Notes: generated by a model not told the origin, from the letters alone. Shown: positions 18,663 through 28,603, counted from the first letter of the stretch. The stretch: DNA of 64,000 bases from Gimesia sp. (GCF_040219335.1 NZ_JAVJSQ010000026.1:1-64000); one strand, 5' to 3'. Made by a program: numbers and translations.

Positions 18663-19808
18663 ATGAGTGCAGACACAGAGAAAACATCAAACGAAGCTGT
18701 CAAGGGTCTCAAAGGAATCATTGCAGCCGACAGTTCCATCTGTTTAGTCAACGGTACTGAAGGGAAGCTGCTGTATCGTGGTTACAACATCGATGACCTG
18801 GCGGAAAACGCAACCTTCGAGGAAGTTTCATTCCTGCTGCTGAATGGCGAACTTCCTAACGAATCTCAACTGGCAGACTACCAGAACGAGTTGAAGAAAC
18901 ATCGCAGCATCCCCGCAGAACTGATCGACACCCTGAAGAACTTGCCAGAGTCAGCACCACCAATGGCGCTGCTGCGGTCACTGACCTCTCTGGCTGGTGT
19001 TTACGATCCGGATGCCGAAGAAGAGTCTTACGAAAAACGGTTGGAGATCTCGATCAAACTGATTTCTCAAATCCCCACAATGGTTGCCGCCATCCATCGG
19101 ATTCGCAAAGGCCTGGAGCCTGTTGAACCCGATTCCAGTCTCTGCCACGCGGGCAACTTCATGTATATGCTCAACGGTGAGAAACCGAGCGAAGACGCCA
19201 CCCGCGCCATGGACCTGATTCTCACCCTGCACGCAGAACACGGTTTGAACGCCAGTACGTTCACCAGCCGGGTGATCATCGCCACACTCCCCGATATTTA
19301 CTCCGCAATCACCGGAGCCATCGGTGCTCTGAAAGGGAAACTGCACGGCGGTGCCAACACCGAAGTTCTCAAGACCCTGTTCGAAATCGGTTCCCTTGAG
19401 AACATTACTCCCTACATCAAGAATGTGCGGGAAAACAAAGGCAAATTCATGGGCTTTGGCCACGCGGTTTACCAGGTGGAAGACCCGCGTGCCAAGCACC
19501 TCAAAGAATTGTCTCGTCGACTGGGAGAAGAGACCGGCGAACCCAAGTGGTACGAAATGTCGATCGAAATGGAAAAGCAGGTCTACGCGGAAATCAAGCG
19601 GAACTGCAACGTCGACTTCTACTCGGCCAGCCTGCAGCACTACATGGGCATCCCCGGCGATCTCTTCACCTGTATCTTCGCATCCAGCCGGATCGCGGGA
19701 TGGTGTGCTCACATTCTGGAACAGCTGGATGGCAATAAAATCATCCGCCCCAAGGCGAACTACATCGGCTACGAAGAACGTTCTTACGTTCCGGTCAGCC
19801 AGCGTTAA
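18663..19808 (+). CDS. gltA: Citrate synthase
   Basis: About 381 residues from ATG 18663; the frame is also open from TTG 18630, which would add 11 residues, and neither start has a strong SD. It condenses acetyl-CoA and oxaloacetate in the first step of the TCA cycle. Visible signatures are GLKGIIAADSSICLVNGTEG at the N-terminus, the HGGANTEVL histidine block, GFGHAVYQVEDPRAKHL (catalytic His and substrate Arg region) and NVDFYSASLQ with the catalytic Asp. Length fits the short dimeric type of citrate synthase and 2-methylcitrate synthase; the two cannot be separated by eye. No prp genes are nearby, so citrate synthase is preferred. A strong terminator follows, so the gene is monocistronic. 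Confidence 0.93.
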   Translation: MSADTEKTSNEAVKGLKGIIAADSSICLVNGTEGKLLYRGYNIDDLAENATFEEVSFLLLNGELPNESQLADYQNELKKHRSIPAELIDTLKNLPESAPPMALLRSLTSLAGVYDPDAEEESYEKRLEISIKLISQIPTMVAAIHRIRKGLEPVEPDSSLCHAGNFMYMLNGEKPSEDATRAMDLILTLHAEHGLNASTFTSRVIIATLPDIYSAITGAIGALKGKLHGGANTEVLKTLFEIGSLENITPYIKNVRENKGKFMGFGHAVYQVEDPRAKHLKELSRRLGEETGEPKWYEMSIEMEKQVYAEIKRNCNVDFYSASLQHYMGIPGDLFTCIFASSRIAGWCAHILEQLDGNKIIRPKANYIGYEERSYVPVSQR

Positions 19809-19832
19809 AACGACGTTTTCAACTCGCACTCC

Positions 19833-19862
19833 AAAAACCCCGGCCAGCTTGCCGGGGTTTTT
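19833..19862 (+). terminator. Intrinsic terminator of citrate synthase
   Basis: Stem AAAAACCCCGGC / GCCGGGGTTTTT (19833-19844 and 19851-19862) with a 6-nt loop, running into further T residues, 24 nt after the stop. Confidence 0.92.
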
Positions 19863-19937
19863 TCTGCATTTTGTAACTACACAACCAAACGCTTAATCAG
19901 TTCAATCTGGCGACAGAAATCAGTCAGGGAGCCCGCA

Positions 19938-20825
19938 ATGCCAAATGCCAGCCGAAGTGTCCGATTTCAGATCCGGTGCCTGTGCCTGCTGCTTGTCCTG
20001 TCTGGCTGGCATATCACAGCAGAATGCGGCGTAATCTATGTCGACAATCGCGCGGGCAATAATTCCTTTAACGGCATCGCCCTCAAAACGACCAATGGCA
20101 AGAACGGCCCCGTCAAAACGATCCAGCGGGCCCTCGAATATGCCCGCCCCGGAGACAAGATCATTCTGGTCAACAACGAGCAGCCTTACCAGGAAGCATT
20201 GACGCTGTCCGGCAAACGGCATAGCGGGCTGGGTAAGGAAAAATTCACGATCCTCGGGAATGGGGCTACCATCAGCGGAGCCATCCCGGTCCCGCAAAAT
20301 GGCTGGCGCAAGCTCGACAACGGGCTCTGGAAAGTCACTCCCTATCGCAAAGGCTATTTTAATCTGTATCTGAATGGAAAACCGGTGCCCGAATTTGAAC
20401 CAGCCGCGGGTGAAACATTGAAACTCTCAGAGATCCCCGCAGGGAAATGGGCGGTTCACCATGGATCCATCATCTATCGCGAACAGAAAAACCAGCAGCC
20501 GTGGATGGAATCCTTCTCATTGGCCGGAAAATCAGTTGGGCTCTCGCTGATCGATGTTTCGGGAGTACAGATTTCAGACGTGACGTTTGAAAATTTCCGC
20601 CTGGATGGCATCAATGTTCATGATCGCTGCAAAGAAATCGTCCTGGATAAAGTCACCTGCACCGGAAACGGACGCTGTGGATTGTCCGTCAATGGGACCA
20701 GCCAGGTCGAAGTCATCGATTCCAAACTGATCGACAACCGCGTAGAAGACCTGCTCATCACAGAACAGGGTGTAGCCAATGTGAAGCAGACACAACTGGG
20801 CAAAGAAGTAGAAGTGAAACCCTGA
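19938..20825 (+). CDS. Secreted right-handed beta-helix protein
   Basis: 295 residues. The N-terminal signal peptide (about 1-30, hydrophobic core CLCLLLVLSGW) is followed by YVDNRAGNNSFNG, a common opening of planctomycete parallel beta-helix proteins. PVKTIQRALEYARPGD follows, then a series of short strands with turns (VSGVQISDVTFENFRLDGIN, KVTCTGNGRCGLSVNG, SKLIDNRVEDLLITEQG) typical of Beta_helix/NosD-like coils. Such proteins often bind or cleave polysaccharides, but I see no lyase catalytic motif and the protein is short, with few coils. A GGGAG SD precedes ATG by 6 nt. Probably periplasmic or surface-exposed; single gene, convergent with the next. Confidence 0.8.
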   Translation: MPNASRSVRFQIRCLCLLLVLSGWHITAECGVIYVDNRAGNNSFNGIALKTTNGKNGPVKTIQRALEYARPGDKIILVNNEQPYQEALTLSGKRHSGLGKEKFTILGNGATISGAIPVPQNGWRKLDNGLWKVTPYRKGYFNLYLNGKPVPEFEPAAGETLKLSEIPAGKWAVHHGSIIYREQKNQQPWMESFSLAGKSVGLSLIDVSGVQISDVTFENFRLDGINVHDRCKEIVLDKVTCTGNGRCGLSVNGTSQVEVIDSKLIDNRVEDLLITEQGVANVKQTQLGKEVEVKP

Positions 20826-20857
20826 GCTTCGCTTCACCCCCCCGATTCTGCAATCGT

Positions 20858-21865
20858 CTAGCGTTCGCCGTCCTGCCCTTCCAGATCTTCGAGCTCTTTC
20901 TCCGCTTCCCGCTCGGCATCGCTCAGCTTCAGGCCAGTCCGATTCGAGTAATACAGGCCTACCAGTGTCACGGGTATATACTGCACCAGGTGATAGTAAA
21001 TGGAAGCGGCAAATGCTTTCGCTTCAGGCACGCCAAACGGTTGCAGACTGATCTTGAAACAGAACTGAACCACTCCGAAAAAACCAGGCGTCGCGGGGAC
21101 AGTCACCCCGAATGCAGTTACTCCCAGCACCACAAAAGCCGCCAGGGGAGTAATCTCGATCTGGAAACTCCAGAGTGCCACCAGAATACTCAGACCATTG
21201 ATAAACCACTGTGCAAATGAGGTCCAGATGATCCCAAATGCCAGTCGCCCGCTTTTCATCGAAGCCATTCCCTCCGCTCCCGCACGCATCATTTCCAATA
21301 CGAGGTGCGTCAGTTTTTCAGGCAGAAAGGGAATCAGACTGAACAGTTTCTGAAACAGGCGAATCACTGCTTCCGTCCAGATCAGATACGCGGCCAGCAC
21401 CAGGATGATCACAGGCATAATACCTGCCAGAAACAGGCTTGCTGTCTGATAATCTTTCGAAAGACCAGGTGCGAAATAAATACCGCACCAGAGGTAACAG
21501 AGAATCGCCACAATATCGAACAACCGCTCCAGAACCACGGTTGAGAGTACGGTTGTTTTGGGAATCTGAAACTGCCGCCCAAGGACATAGACTCGCAAAA
21601 ACTCACCCAGATGCGCAGGCAGAATGTTATTCCCCATGAAGCCAATCATCATCGCCGGGGCCACTTCGGAGATCTTCAACTTCCGGACCGGTTCCAGCAG
21701 CATCCGCCAGCGATAGGCTTTCAACCAGAAGAAGAGAAACAGCAAGCCCAGCATCACGGGCAGCGTCCAGTAATTTGCCTGGCGGAAACTTTCTTTAATC
21801 TGCTGCAGATTGACTCCCCAGAGTGCCGCCACCAGGCAGGCAATCGTGATGATGACACCCAGCAT
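20858..21865 (-). CDS. LPG-synthase-type (AglD/UPF0104) integral membrane protein
   Basis: 335 residues from ATG 21865, with about seven to eight membrane segments. Family marks of the lysylphosphatidylglycerol-synthase TM domain are visible: the conserved GFMGNNILPAHLGEFLRVY block (about 75-93) and the VPATPGFFGVVQF motif near the C-terminal third. Members include flippase-like domains and glycolipid-related transporters; without the soluble aminoacyltransferase half it is not itself an LPG synthase. The likely true start is upstream: GGAGAG at 21904-21899 is 6 nt before an in-frame ATT at 21892, which would add nine residues (NKSKLIKLM-like) and give a natural N-terminus, whereas ATG 21865 has no SD. 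The acidic C-terminal tail is cytoplasmic. Confidence 0.85.
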   Translation of the reverse strand: MLGVIITIACLVAALWGVNLQQIKESFRQANYWTLPVMLGLLFLFFWLKAYRWRMLLEPVRKLKISEVAPAMMIGFMGNNILPAHLGEFLRVYVLGRQFQIPKTTVLSTVVLERLFDIVAILCYLWCGIYFAPGLSKDYQTASLFLAGIMPVIILVLAAYLIWTEAVIRLFQKLFSLIPFLPEKLTHLVLEMMRAGAEGMASMKSGRLAFGIIWTSFAQWFINGLSILVALWSFQIEITPLAAFVVLGVTAFGVTVPATPGFFGVVQFCFKISLQPFGVPEAKAFAASIYYHLVQYIPVTLVGLYYSNRTGLKLSDAEREAEKELEDLEGQDGER

Positions 21866-21904
21866 CAGCTTGATCAGTTTCGATTTATTAATGGGAATCT
21901 CTCC

Positions 21905-22251
21905 AAAACACAGTCAGCGAACAAAGCAGAATACTTCAACAGAATGGAAAATCTTTTATCGCATCAACTTTATTTTTCAAAGGGGAATCCATTCGGCCGT
22001 GGCATCCACAGCATATTTAGAACTCCATGTTTATCTATTTTCACAGAGATCGCACTGCTGACGCAGGAATTTTTTACAATGTTCCTACCTTTAGGTTAAA
22101 ACCTCTTGCCAACTTAATAAGAGAATTTTATCCTTCTTTCCTCTTCGCACGTATTGGCATACTTTCCCAATCTCAAATTGCGTGCAGGGACTCTACCCCA
22201 TAAAGATTCCAGTTCGGATTTACAGGAATATTTTATCAAGGGATTGAACGT
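21905..22251. other. Divergent intergenic region
   Basis: About 350 AT-rich nt between the minus-strand flippase-like gene and the plus-strand zinc-ribbon gene. A short AGGTT/AACCT inverted repeat occurs near 22092-22103. I see no supported gene; promoters for both flanking genes should be here. Confidence 0.4.
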
Positions 22252-22264
22252 AAGGAGCTCATGG

Positions 22265-22582
22265 ATGAGCGTTTTAAAAATCTATTACCCCGAAGAAACT
22301 ACCACCGAAACCCCCGTCACACAGACAGAATCTCAACCAACGATTCTGCCATTCCGTCGGGCACTTAACCGTCAGCCTCGGTTCGAACGACAGACTGACT
22401 GGGTTCTGAACCGCGCACGAATCCTGTTTCAAAATCAGCAGTGCCCGGCATGCAACAGTTCCTCAGTTGAGAAACTGGAACTGAGAGACGGCTTGCTCAA
22501 CCGCAGGAACCGGATGATTCCGGGAACGTCTACGGTTGTAGGCTTCCGTTGTGAATGCTGTGATACGGAATGGCCCGCCTGA
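22265..22582 (+). CDS. Small zinc-ribbon protein
   Basis: 105 residues from ATG 22265, chosen because AAGGAG lies 7 nt upstream; longer in-frame starts have none. The N-terminal third is Thr/Pro/Gln-rich and probably disordered. The C-terminal half has two Cys pairs, CPAC and CECC, about 36 residues apart, forming a likely zinc ribbon (QQCPACNSSSVEKLELRDG and GFRCECCDTEW). The ribbon resembles the nucleic-acid or rubredoxin-like type, but no named family is recognised. Monocistronic, convergent with the AAA+ ATPase gene. Confidence 0.75.
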   Translation: MSVLKIYYPEETTTETPVTQTESQPTILPFRRALNRQPRFERQTDWVLNRARILFQNQQCPACNSSSVEKLELRDGLLNRRNRMIPGTSTVVGFRCECCDTEWPA

Positions 22583-22623
22583 AACAGCTGCGATCCTTTC
22601 CAGGATAACGGTAGTTCGAGGAC

Positions 22624-24219
22624 TTACATCACAGAGAAGTAGTTTTCGACAGCAAAGTCGAATGCCTCCGCGCTGAGTTTGCGCGGCAGTTCCTTGTAGG
22701 TGCAGAAGTTCTTGACCTGCAACAGGAGGTCGCGCGGCTGACAGGCGCGGAACGGTCGATCTACGGCCTTGTAATGCGTATCGACCAGGTGCTGGTAAGC
22801 CTCCTCGTCAAACTGGAAGCCCATGATCGGCGCCATCAACTCAAACAAGGCCCGGAATTCCTCCTCGGAGGGATCGAGGGCCTCGATTTTGTAAGGAATA
22901 CGACGCAGAAACGCAGCGTCGACCAGATCCTTCGGCTCCAGGTTCGTTGAAAAGATAATCAACTGGTCGAAGGGCACCTGAATCTTTTTCCCGCTGGGCA
23001 GGTTCAGGAAGTCGTAGCGTTTTTCCAGCGGAACAATCCAGCGGTTGAGTAACTCATCCACGGGCATCCGCTGACGTCCAAAGTCGTCGATCACAAACGT
23101 CCCGCAGTTACTCTTCAACTGCAGAGGGGCTTCACAGATCTTGGTCTGCTGATTCTGCGTAATTTCCAGTTCCTTCATGGTGAGTTCCCCCCCGGCGATC
23201 ACCGTAGGACGCACAATCTGCACCCACCGCTGATCAATGCCGGACAGGTCAAACAACCCCTCGGCTGTCTCTTCCTGAACAACCTCTTCGTGCAGTCCCG
23301 GGTCGAAAATTCGTATGATATCCCCATCGATGCCCAGGCAGCGGGGAATCCAGATCGTTGAACCAAAGGCTTTGGTAATTCGCTCTGCAATACTCGTCTT
23401 CCCGTTCCCTGCTTCACCGAAGAGGAACATCCCCCGGCCCGAGTTGACGGCAGGCCCCAGGCGATCCAGCATCTTGGGATTAATAATCAGATCGGAAAAG
23501 GCTTCTTTCAGATCCGCTTGTGTGGCTTCCTGCTTGGCGATACTCTGCAGTTCCATCGCCTTAAGGTAGTCTTTAAAACAGACGGGGGCCGCTCCGAAAT
23601 AGGTACACTCCTGCGCATACCGTCGTGCGCGTTCCCGACCGAGTTCGGTAATCATGAATTCATAGTCGCCCATCTCGGCAGTACTGCCATAGGCAACCAG
23701 TTGATCCTGCTTGGCACGTTTCAGAATGGCATCCACAATTCCAAAGGGCAACTTGACCTGCTTGCAGATCTGGCGTCCCGTTTGAGTCCCTTTCGCCAGC
23801 AGATACTTGAGGATCAATCTCTCGATTTCATCCTGGGTCAATCCGGTATCTTCCAGCGTTTCCGGACACTGAGGAACGAATTTCCCCTGCGATTCTTCGG
23901 CACTCCCTTTCAGCAGGGACTGTACGCGATTAAACAACTGGCTCAGATGCTGATCCTTGCCAATCACCCGCATGGGTTCGCTTAATTCGGGAAGTGCAGA
24001 GGTCGACACCCCATCGGCGTCGTCTTCAGCATACGAGTCCGAATCGTCAGAAACCTCCGCGGCAGCCAGCTCCAGCATGCTCAAAGAGGCCAGAAGCTCT
24101 TCGGTATTCACCGTATTCGATGCGGTTTTCCCTGTGGCTTCTTTTTCATCATGATGGGATTGAAGATTGGACACGTCGGAAGTAGTTTCATGAGCTGACA
24201 TATTCGGTTCACATTCCAT
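22624..24219 (-). CDS. Winged-helix AAA+ ATPase
   Basis: 531 residues. Residues 1-110 are acidic and low-complexity, probably disordered. Residues ~125-200 look like a winged helix ([38 protein letters not shown]). The AAA+ core has Walker [10 protein letters not shown] at 268-276, Walker [15 protein letters not shown] near 370, and a sensor-like [10 protein letters not shown]. The core resembles ATPases sometimes annotated 'with chaperone activity' and MoxR/RuvB-like helicase loaders. No partner gene is adjacent, so the substrate is unknown. Start is ATG 24219 or ATG 24201; neither has a good SD. Confidence 0.75.
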   Translation of the reverse strand: MECEPNMSAHETTSDVSNLQSHHDEKEATGKTASNTVNTEELLASLSMLELAAAEVSDDSDSYAEDDADGVSTSALPELSEPMRVIGKDQHLSQLFNRVQSLLKGSAEESQGKFVPQCPETLEDTGLTQDEIERLILKYLLAKGTQTGRQICKQVKLPFGIVDAILKRAKQDQLVAYGSTAEMGDYEFMITELGRERARRYAQECTYFGAAPVCFKDYLKAMELQSIAKQEATQADLKEAFSDLIINPKMLDRLGPAVNSGRGMFLFGEAGNGKTSIAERITKAFGSTIWIPRCLGIDGDIIRIFDPGLHEEVVQEETAEGLFDLSGIDQRWVQIVRPTVIAGGELTMKELEITQNQQTKICEAPLQLKSNCGTFVIDDFGRQRMPVDELLNRWIVPLEKRYDFLNLPSGKKIQVPFDQLIIFSTNLEPKDLVDAAFLRRIPYKIEALDPSEEEFRALFELMAPIMGFQFDEEAYQHLVDTHYKAVDRPFRACQPRDLLLQVKNFCTYKELPRKLSAEAFDFAVENYFSVM

Positions 24220-24559
24220 CTAATGCGTTGAATGGAAAAGCCGCATCATCCGGTCGTATCTTTTCCGGCCAGGCCCGCTTTGATGTAAGTGAGAGGAAGT
24301 GCAACCTGCTTTCACACGCTGCAACGCAAACATAGCTCGGGTAATGTGAGAGTCAAATTTGTTTTTCAACTCTGATTGATCATCGCCCGCTTCAGGCAAA
24401 TTGACTTGATCCACCACGGTTTGGTCCCCCCCATCTCATCAGTGACCAGAAGTTCCCTGCAACAGCTGGACCGATCGCAGGAGTTGCACCAGTTAATCAT
24501 CAAAATAGTCAATACCCTGTTTATTTTTCTAAACAGCCAGGCGAACACACAGGGAAAAT
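24220..24559. other. Divergent intergenic region upstream of the amidotransferase operon
   Basis: About 340 nt between the AAA+ gene (minus) and the candidate promoter of the biosynthetic operon (plus). Short overlapping frames lack domains or SD sequences. Nothing recognisable apart from expected promoter elements. Confidence 0.4.
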
Positions 24560-24587
24560 TTGACTTGGTACCCCCTCGACCTAGATT
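24560..24587 (+). promoter_or_regulatory. Candidate promoter of the amidotransferase-ACP-ligase operon
   Basis: TTGACT (24560-24565) and TAGATT (24582-24587) are separated by 16 nt. Transcription would begin near 24594, about 60 nt before ATG 24656. The -10 box matches the consensus at four of six positions, so this is tentative. Confidence 0.4.
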
Positions 24588-24655
24588 CCCTCTGTAAGAG
24601 TATTCTCTTGCAGACAGGCAACTTCCATCTCTTCTTACTTGAACTGGATGCTTCT

Positions 24656-26629
24656 ATGTGTGGAATTGCGGGCTTCATCCGCACTGATCGACGCCCCGTC
24701 GAACAGGCAGAACTGAAAAAAATGATTGCCACTCTGAATCACCGCGGTCCTGATGCCTCAGGCACACAGGTCTCGGATTCAGTCGGACTCGCCCACAGTC
24801 GACTCAGCATTGTCGACCTGGCCGGTGGCCTGCAGCCCATGCAGACTCCCGATGGCATGCTCAGCGTCACATTCAACGGAGAGATTTTCAACCACATCGA
24901 ACTGCGTGCCCAGCTTCAGCAGAAAGGCTACCAGTTCCAGACCCACTCCGATACAGAAGTCATCCTGCTGATGTACGCCGAATATGGTCCTGAATGCGTA
25001 CATCACTTTAACGGACAGTGGGCCTTCGCAATCCATGATCGACGCAAACAGGAAGTCTTTCTGTCCCGCGACTGGATGGGAATCCGACCACTGGTCTATA
25101 CGCAGACTCCCAGTCGCTTTTGCTTTGCCTCAGAAATCAAAGCCCTGTTTGCCCTGCCGGATGTCGAACGACGCGTCGATCACACAGCATTGAACCAGCT
25201 GTTTACCTTCTGGTCTCCTCTGCCTCCCCGTACATTTTTTGCCGGTGTCTCTGAACTGCCCCCCGGTCATTCCATGATCGTGAAAGACGGTAACGTCAAA
25301 ATCTGGCAATACTGGAATCTCGACTATTCACCCAACGAAGACAACCGCTCACTGGACGACTGGGCAGACGAACTGCGGTCGCTGCTGATCAACGCCACCC
25401 AGCTCCGGCTGCGGGCTGATGTGTCCGTCGGCGCCTACCTGAGCGGCGGACTCGACTCATCAATCACAGCCGCCATCATTCGCAATTACACCAACGCCCC
25501 GCTGAACACCTTCTCGGTCAACTTCAATGACAAAGATTTTGACGAAAGCCAGTTCCAGCAGGAAATGATCACCGAACTGGGCACCGACCATCAGACAGTC
25601 TGCTGCTCTTATGACGATATCGGACGCATCTTCCCGACGGTAATTCAGCACACAGAAAAACCGGTTTTACGCACAGCACCTGCCCCCATGTTTCTCCTGT
25701 CGAAACTGGTCCGGGAAAGTCAGTTCAAAGTCGTCATGACGGGAGAGGGTGCCGATGAAGTCTTCGGTGGCTACGACCTGTTTAAAGAAACAAAAATCCG
25801 TCGCTTCTGGAGTCGGCAACCGGATTCCAAAATCCGTCCGCTGCTGCTCAAGCGTCTCTACCCTTACATGAAAAATCTGCAGGCCCAGTCCCCCGACTAC
25901 CTGAAGGCGTTCTTCAAGATTCGTGAAGACGAACTCGACAGCCCCTTCTTCTCGCATCTCCCGCGCTGGGACCTGACAGCCAAACTCAAAACATTCTTCA
26001 GTGATGACCTCAAACAGGAACTGCAAACACAGGATCCACCGGCTGAGTTCCAGCAACAGCTGCCCGCTCAGTTTTCGGAGTGGCCTTCCTTCTGTCAGGC
26101 ACAGTACCTGGAAGCCATCAATCTGATGCCCGGTTATATTCTGTCTTCCCAGGGAGACCGGATGGCGATGGGCAATTCAGTCGAAGGCAGGTTCCCGTTC
26201 CTGGATTACCGGGTGGTCGAGTTCGCTTCCCGCGTTCCCGTACGCTTCAAGATGAACGGTCTCAACGAAAAATTCCTGCTGAAATACGCCTTGAGAGACC
26301 TGATTCCCGACAGCATACGCCAACGTCCCAAACAACCGTATCGTGCTCCGGACGCACACAGCTTCATCGACTCAAACAGCCAGCGGGCACGGTTTGCTTA
26401 TGTCAACGAACTGCTGTCACCGGAACGCCTGGAGGCGCATGGACTGTTCCAGCCCACCGCAGTCCAGCGACTGGTCAAAAAGATGGAACAGGGACGCGCC
26501 ATCGGCACGCGAGACAACATGGCTCTGGTCGGAATCCTTTCGACCCAGATTCTGGTCGAACAGATGATCAACGGCCAGACAGTCACAGCCGGAAAAGAAA
26601 CAACAGCTCCCGCCACCATTACGAGTTAA
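24656..26629 (+). CDS. Asparagine-synthase-type glutamine amidotransferase
   Basis: 657 residues from ATG 24656, chosen so that Cys2 becomes the N-terminal nucleophile of the Ntn glutaminase domain (MCGIAGF). Glutaminase residues are present: Arg49 region RLSIVDL, Asn74-Gly75-Glu76 in NGEIFNH, and Asp99 in HSDTEV. The synthetase half has the PP-loop ATP site YLSGGLDSS near 261-269 and GEGADEVFGGY. It transfers glutamine nitrogen to an adenylated carboxylate, in asparagine synthesis or amidation of another acid. Its place at the head of an operon with an ACP, an AMP ligase, a NadE-like enzyme and a deacetylase favours a dedicated pathway over plain asparagine synthesis. Similar amidotransferases occur in exosortase/EPS clusters; no exosortase is seen here. 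Confidence 0.9.
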   Translation: MCGIAGFIRTDRRPVEQAELKKMIATLNHRGPDASGTQVSDSVGLAHSRLSIVDLAGGLQPMQTPDGMLSVTFNGEIFNHIELRAQLQQKGYQFQTHSDTEVILLMYAEYGPECVHHFNGQWAFAIHDRRKQEVFLSRDWMGIRPLVYTQTPSRFCFASEIKALFALPDVERRVDHTALNQLFTFWSPLPPRTFFAGVSELPPGHSMIVKDGNVKIWQYWNLDYSPNEDNRSLDDWADELRSLLINATQLRLRADVSVGAYLSGGLDSSITAAIIRNYTNAPLNTFSVNFNDKDFDESQFQQEMITELGTDHQTVCCSYDDIGRIFPTVIQHTEKPVLRTAPAPMFLLSKLVRESQFKVVMTGEGADEVFGGYDLFKETKIRRFWSRQPDSKIRPLLLKRLYPYMKNLQAQSPDYLKAFFKIREDELDSPFFSHLPRWDLTAKLKTFFSDDLKQELQTQDPPAEFQQQLPAQFSEWPSFCQAQYLEAINLMPGYILSSQGDRMAMGNSVEGRFPFLDYRVVEFASRVPVRFKMNGLNEKFLLKYALRDLIPDSIRQRPKQPYRAPDAHSFIDSNSQRARFAYVNELLSPERLEAHGLFQPTAVQRLVKKMEQGRAIGTRDNMALVGILSTQILVEQMINGQTVTAGKETTAPATITS

Positions 26630-26679
26630 CACAATCCCTTAATAACATCTCCACTCAGTACAGCTAAGAGGTTAATAAC

Positions 26680-26937
26680 ATGAATCCCATTCAATCAGAG
26701 ATCCGTAACTTTGTCGCCGAAAACTTCCTGTTCGGAGAAGATCCGGAATCTTTGCAGAACGACGACTCATTCCTGGAAACAGGCATCATCGATTCCACAG
26801 GCGTGCTCGAACTGGTTGCCTTTATCGAAGACCAGTATCACGTTGAAGTCGATGACGATGAACTTGTCCCGGAAAACCTGGACTCCATCAATCGTCTGAT
26901 CGATTTCATCGACTCCAAAATCAAAGAACTGGCCTAA
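26680..26937 (+). CDS. Acyl carrier protein
   Basis: 85 residues, acidic and four-helical like ACP. The phosphopantetheine serine is Ser39 in GIIDSTGVLELV; the usual DSL is DST here, as in many specialised, non-fatty-acid ACPs. It carries an acyl or aminoacyl group as a thioester. The AMP ligase gene begins 18 nt downstream and probably loads it. The amidotransferase gene ends 50 nt upstream. AAGAGG precedes the ATG at a workable distance. It is distinct from the housekeeping AcpP because of the DST motif and its operon context. Confidence 0.9.
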   Translation: MNPIQSEIRNFVAENFLFGEDPESLQNDDSFLETGIIDSTGVLELVAFIEDQYHVEVDDDELVPENLDSINRLIDFIDSKIKELA

Positions 26938-26955
26938 TTTCAAAGGAGCGGGCTG

Positions 26956-28512
26956 TTGTTACTACAATCATTTCTGGAACAGAGCGCCAGTCATCATCCT
27001 GACAAAGTCGCCTTGATCATCAATCAGTCGCGGTACACCTACCGGGAACTGGAACAGCAGAGCAACCGGCTGGCACATGCCCTGCTGGAACGGGGGCTGC
27101 AAAGAGGAGACCGGGTGGCCATCCATCTGGAAAACTCACTCGAAGCCGTCGTCGCGATCTTTGCGACCATCAAAGCGGGTGGTGTGTTCGTAATGGTCAA
27201 TCCCACTACGAAAATCGATAAGCTGACCTACGTGCTCAACAACTGCCGGGCCAGCGTACTGATCATCCCCGGGAAGAAACGGACCTCGATCCTCGAACAT
27301 TCCGATCTGCTGCCACACCTGAAAACCGTGGTGACCGTGGGTCCTGCCACCGGACATCCGGAGCAGTCCGATCTGCAGATGCCCCGCTTCGCCGAGTGGG
27401 ATCAACTGCAGTCTGATTTCGCGGACCAGAATACCCCGCCACACATCCAGACGATCAGCATCGATCTGGCGGCCCTGGTCTACACCTCAGGCTCAACCGG
27501 AAATCCCAAGGGGGTCATGCTGACTCATTTAAACATGACTTCAGCCGCCCGCTCGATTACCACCTACCTGATGAATGTCCCCGAAGACATCATCCTCAAT
27601 GTACTCCCGCTGTCGTTCGACTACGGTCTGTATCAGCTGCTGATGGCATTCCGCGTCGGTGCGACACTGGTTCTCGAAAAATCCTTTACCTATCCACATG
27701 CAGTGCTGCAGAAGATCATTGATGAAAAAGTGACCGGATTTCCGCTGGTCCCGACGATGTCTGCCATTCTGCTGAAAATGGATCTCTCCAAGTATGACTT
27801 CTCGCAGCTGCGCTATATCACCAACACCGGTGCCGCGCTGCCCACAGAGCATATCCTGACATTCCGCAAACGGCTGCCTCACCTGCAGATCTTCTCGATG
27901 TACGGTCTGACCGAGTGCAAGCGGGTTTCGTATCTGCCCCTCGATCAGGTCGATATCAGAACCGGTTCGGTGGGTATCGCCATGCCGGACACGGAAGTCT
28001 TCATCGTCGACGACGAAGGTCATCGCCTGCCCCCCGAACATGTCGGCGAACTGGTAGTACGTGGTGCCAATGTCATGAAAGGTTACTGGGAAGCCCCCGA
28101 ACGTACCGCCGAACGTCTGAAAGCGGGAGAACTGCCGGGAGAAATGTTCCTGTATACCGGCGACCTGTTCCGCATGGACCGCGCAGGCTACCTGTACTTC
28201 GTAGGCCGACGAGATGACATCATTAAAAGTCGCGGTGAAAAAGTCAGCCCGAAGGAAGTGGAAAATGTACTGTTTGCCCATCCGGCAATTTCGGAAGCCG
28301 CCATCGTGGGTGATCCCGATCCAGTCCTGGGACAATCAATCCGTGCCATCGTCACCATGATGCCCGGAGAGGAACTGACCGAAAAAGAGGTCCTTTCCTA
28401 CTGTCGCAAGCACCTGGAAGATTTCATGGTTCCACAGAAAGTGGAATTCCGTGACGAGCTTCCGAAATCACCCAACGGCAAAGTCGATAAAAAACAGCTG
28501 GCTCTGCCCTGA
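26956..28512 (+). CDS. AMP-forming acyl-CoA/ACP ligase
   Basis: 518 residues. Start is TTG, backed by AAAGGAG 7 nt upstream. It is an ANL-superfamily adenylating enzyme: P-loop-like TSGSTGNPKGV at about 176-186, YGLTECK at about 316, YTGDLFRMDRAGYLYFVGRRDD with the hinge Asp, and the C-terminal catalytic Lys in PNGKVDKKQL. It activates a carboxylic acid as acyl-AMP and transfers it to a thiol, here most likely the ACP encoded immediately upstream. It resembles the acyl-CoA ligases found beside amidotransferases in exosortase-A-linked EPS clusters. Acid specificity cannot be read. Cytoplasmic. Confidence 0.92.
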   Translation: MLLQSFLEQSASHHPDKVALIINQSRYTYRELEQQSNRLAHALLERGLQRGDRVAIHLENSLEAVVAIFATIKAGGVFVMVNPTTKIDKLTYVLNNCRASVLIIPGKKRTSILEHSDLLPHLKTVVTVGPATGHPEQSDLQMPRFAEWDQLQSDFADQNTPPHIQTISIDLAALVYTSGSTGNPKGVMLTHLNMTSAARSITTYLMNVPEDIILNVLPLSFDYGLYQLLMAFRVGATLVLEKSFTYPHAVLQKIIDEKVTGFPLVPTMSAILLKMDLSKYDFSQLRYITNTGAALPTEHILTFRKRLPHLQIFSMYGLTECKRVSYLPLDQVDIRTGSVGIAMPDTEVFIVDDEGHRLPPEHVGELVVRGANVMKGYWEAPERTAERLKAGELPGEMFLYTGDLFRMDRAGYLYFVGRRDDIIKSRGEKVSPKEVENVLFAHPAISEAAIVGDPDPVLGQSIRAIVTMMPGEELTEKEVLSYCRKHLEDFMVPQKVEFRDELPKSPNGKVDKKQLALP

Positions 28513-28603
28513 TACGGCGATCCACAAAGCGATTTCATACACAATACATACTTATTACCAACGCCTGCTGAATCGTTCTCAGTGGGCAACAGGAGAACCA
28601 TAA

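Noticed and set aside
18978-19829. 283-codon minus-strand frame antisense to citrate synthase
   Set aside because: Complete overlap with a conserved gene; no SD, no domain.
22154-22264. Longer TTG-start form of the zinc-ribbon gene
   Set aside because: The strong AAGGAG SD points to ATG 22265; the added residues look non-coding.
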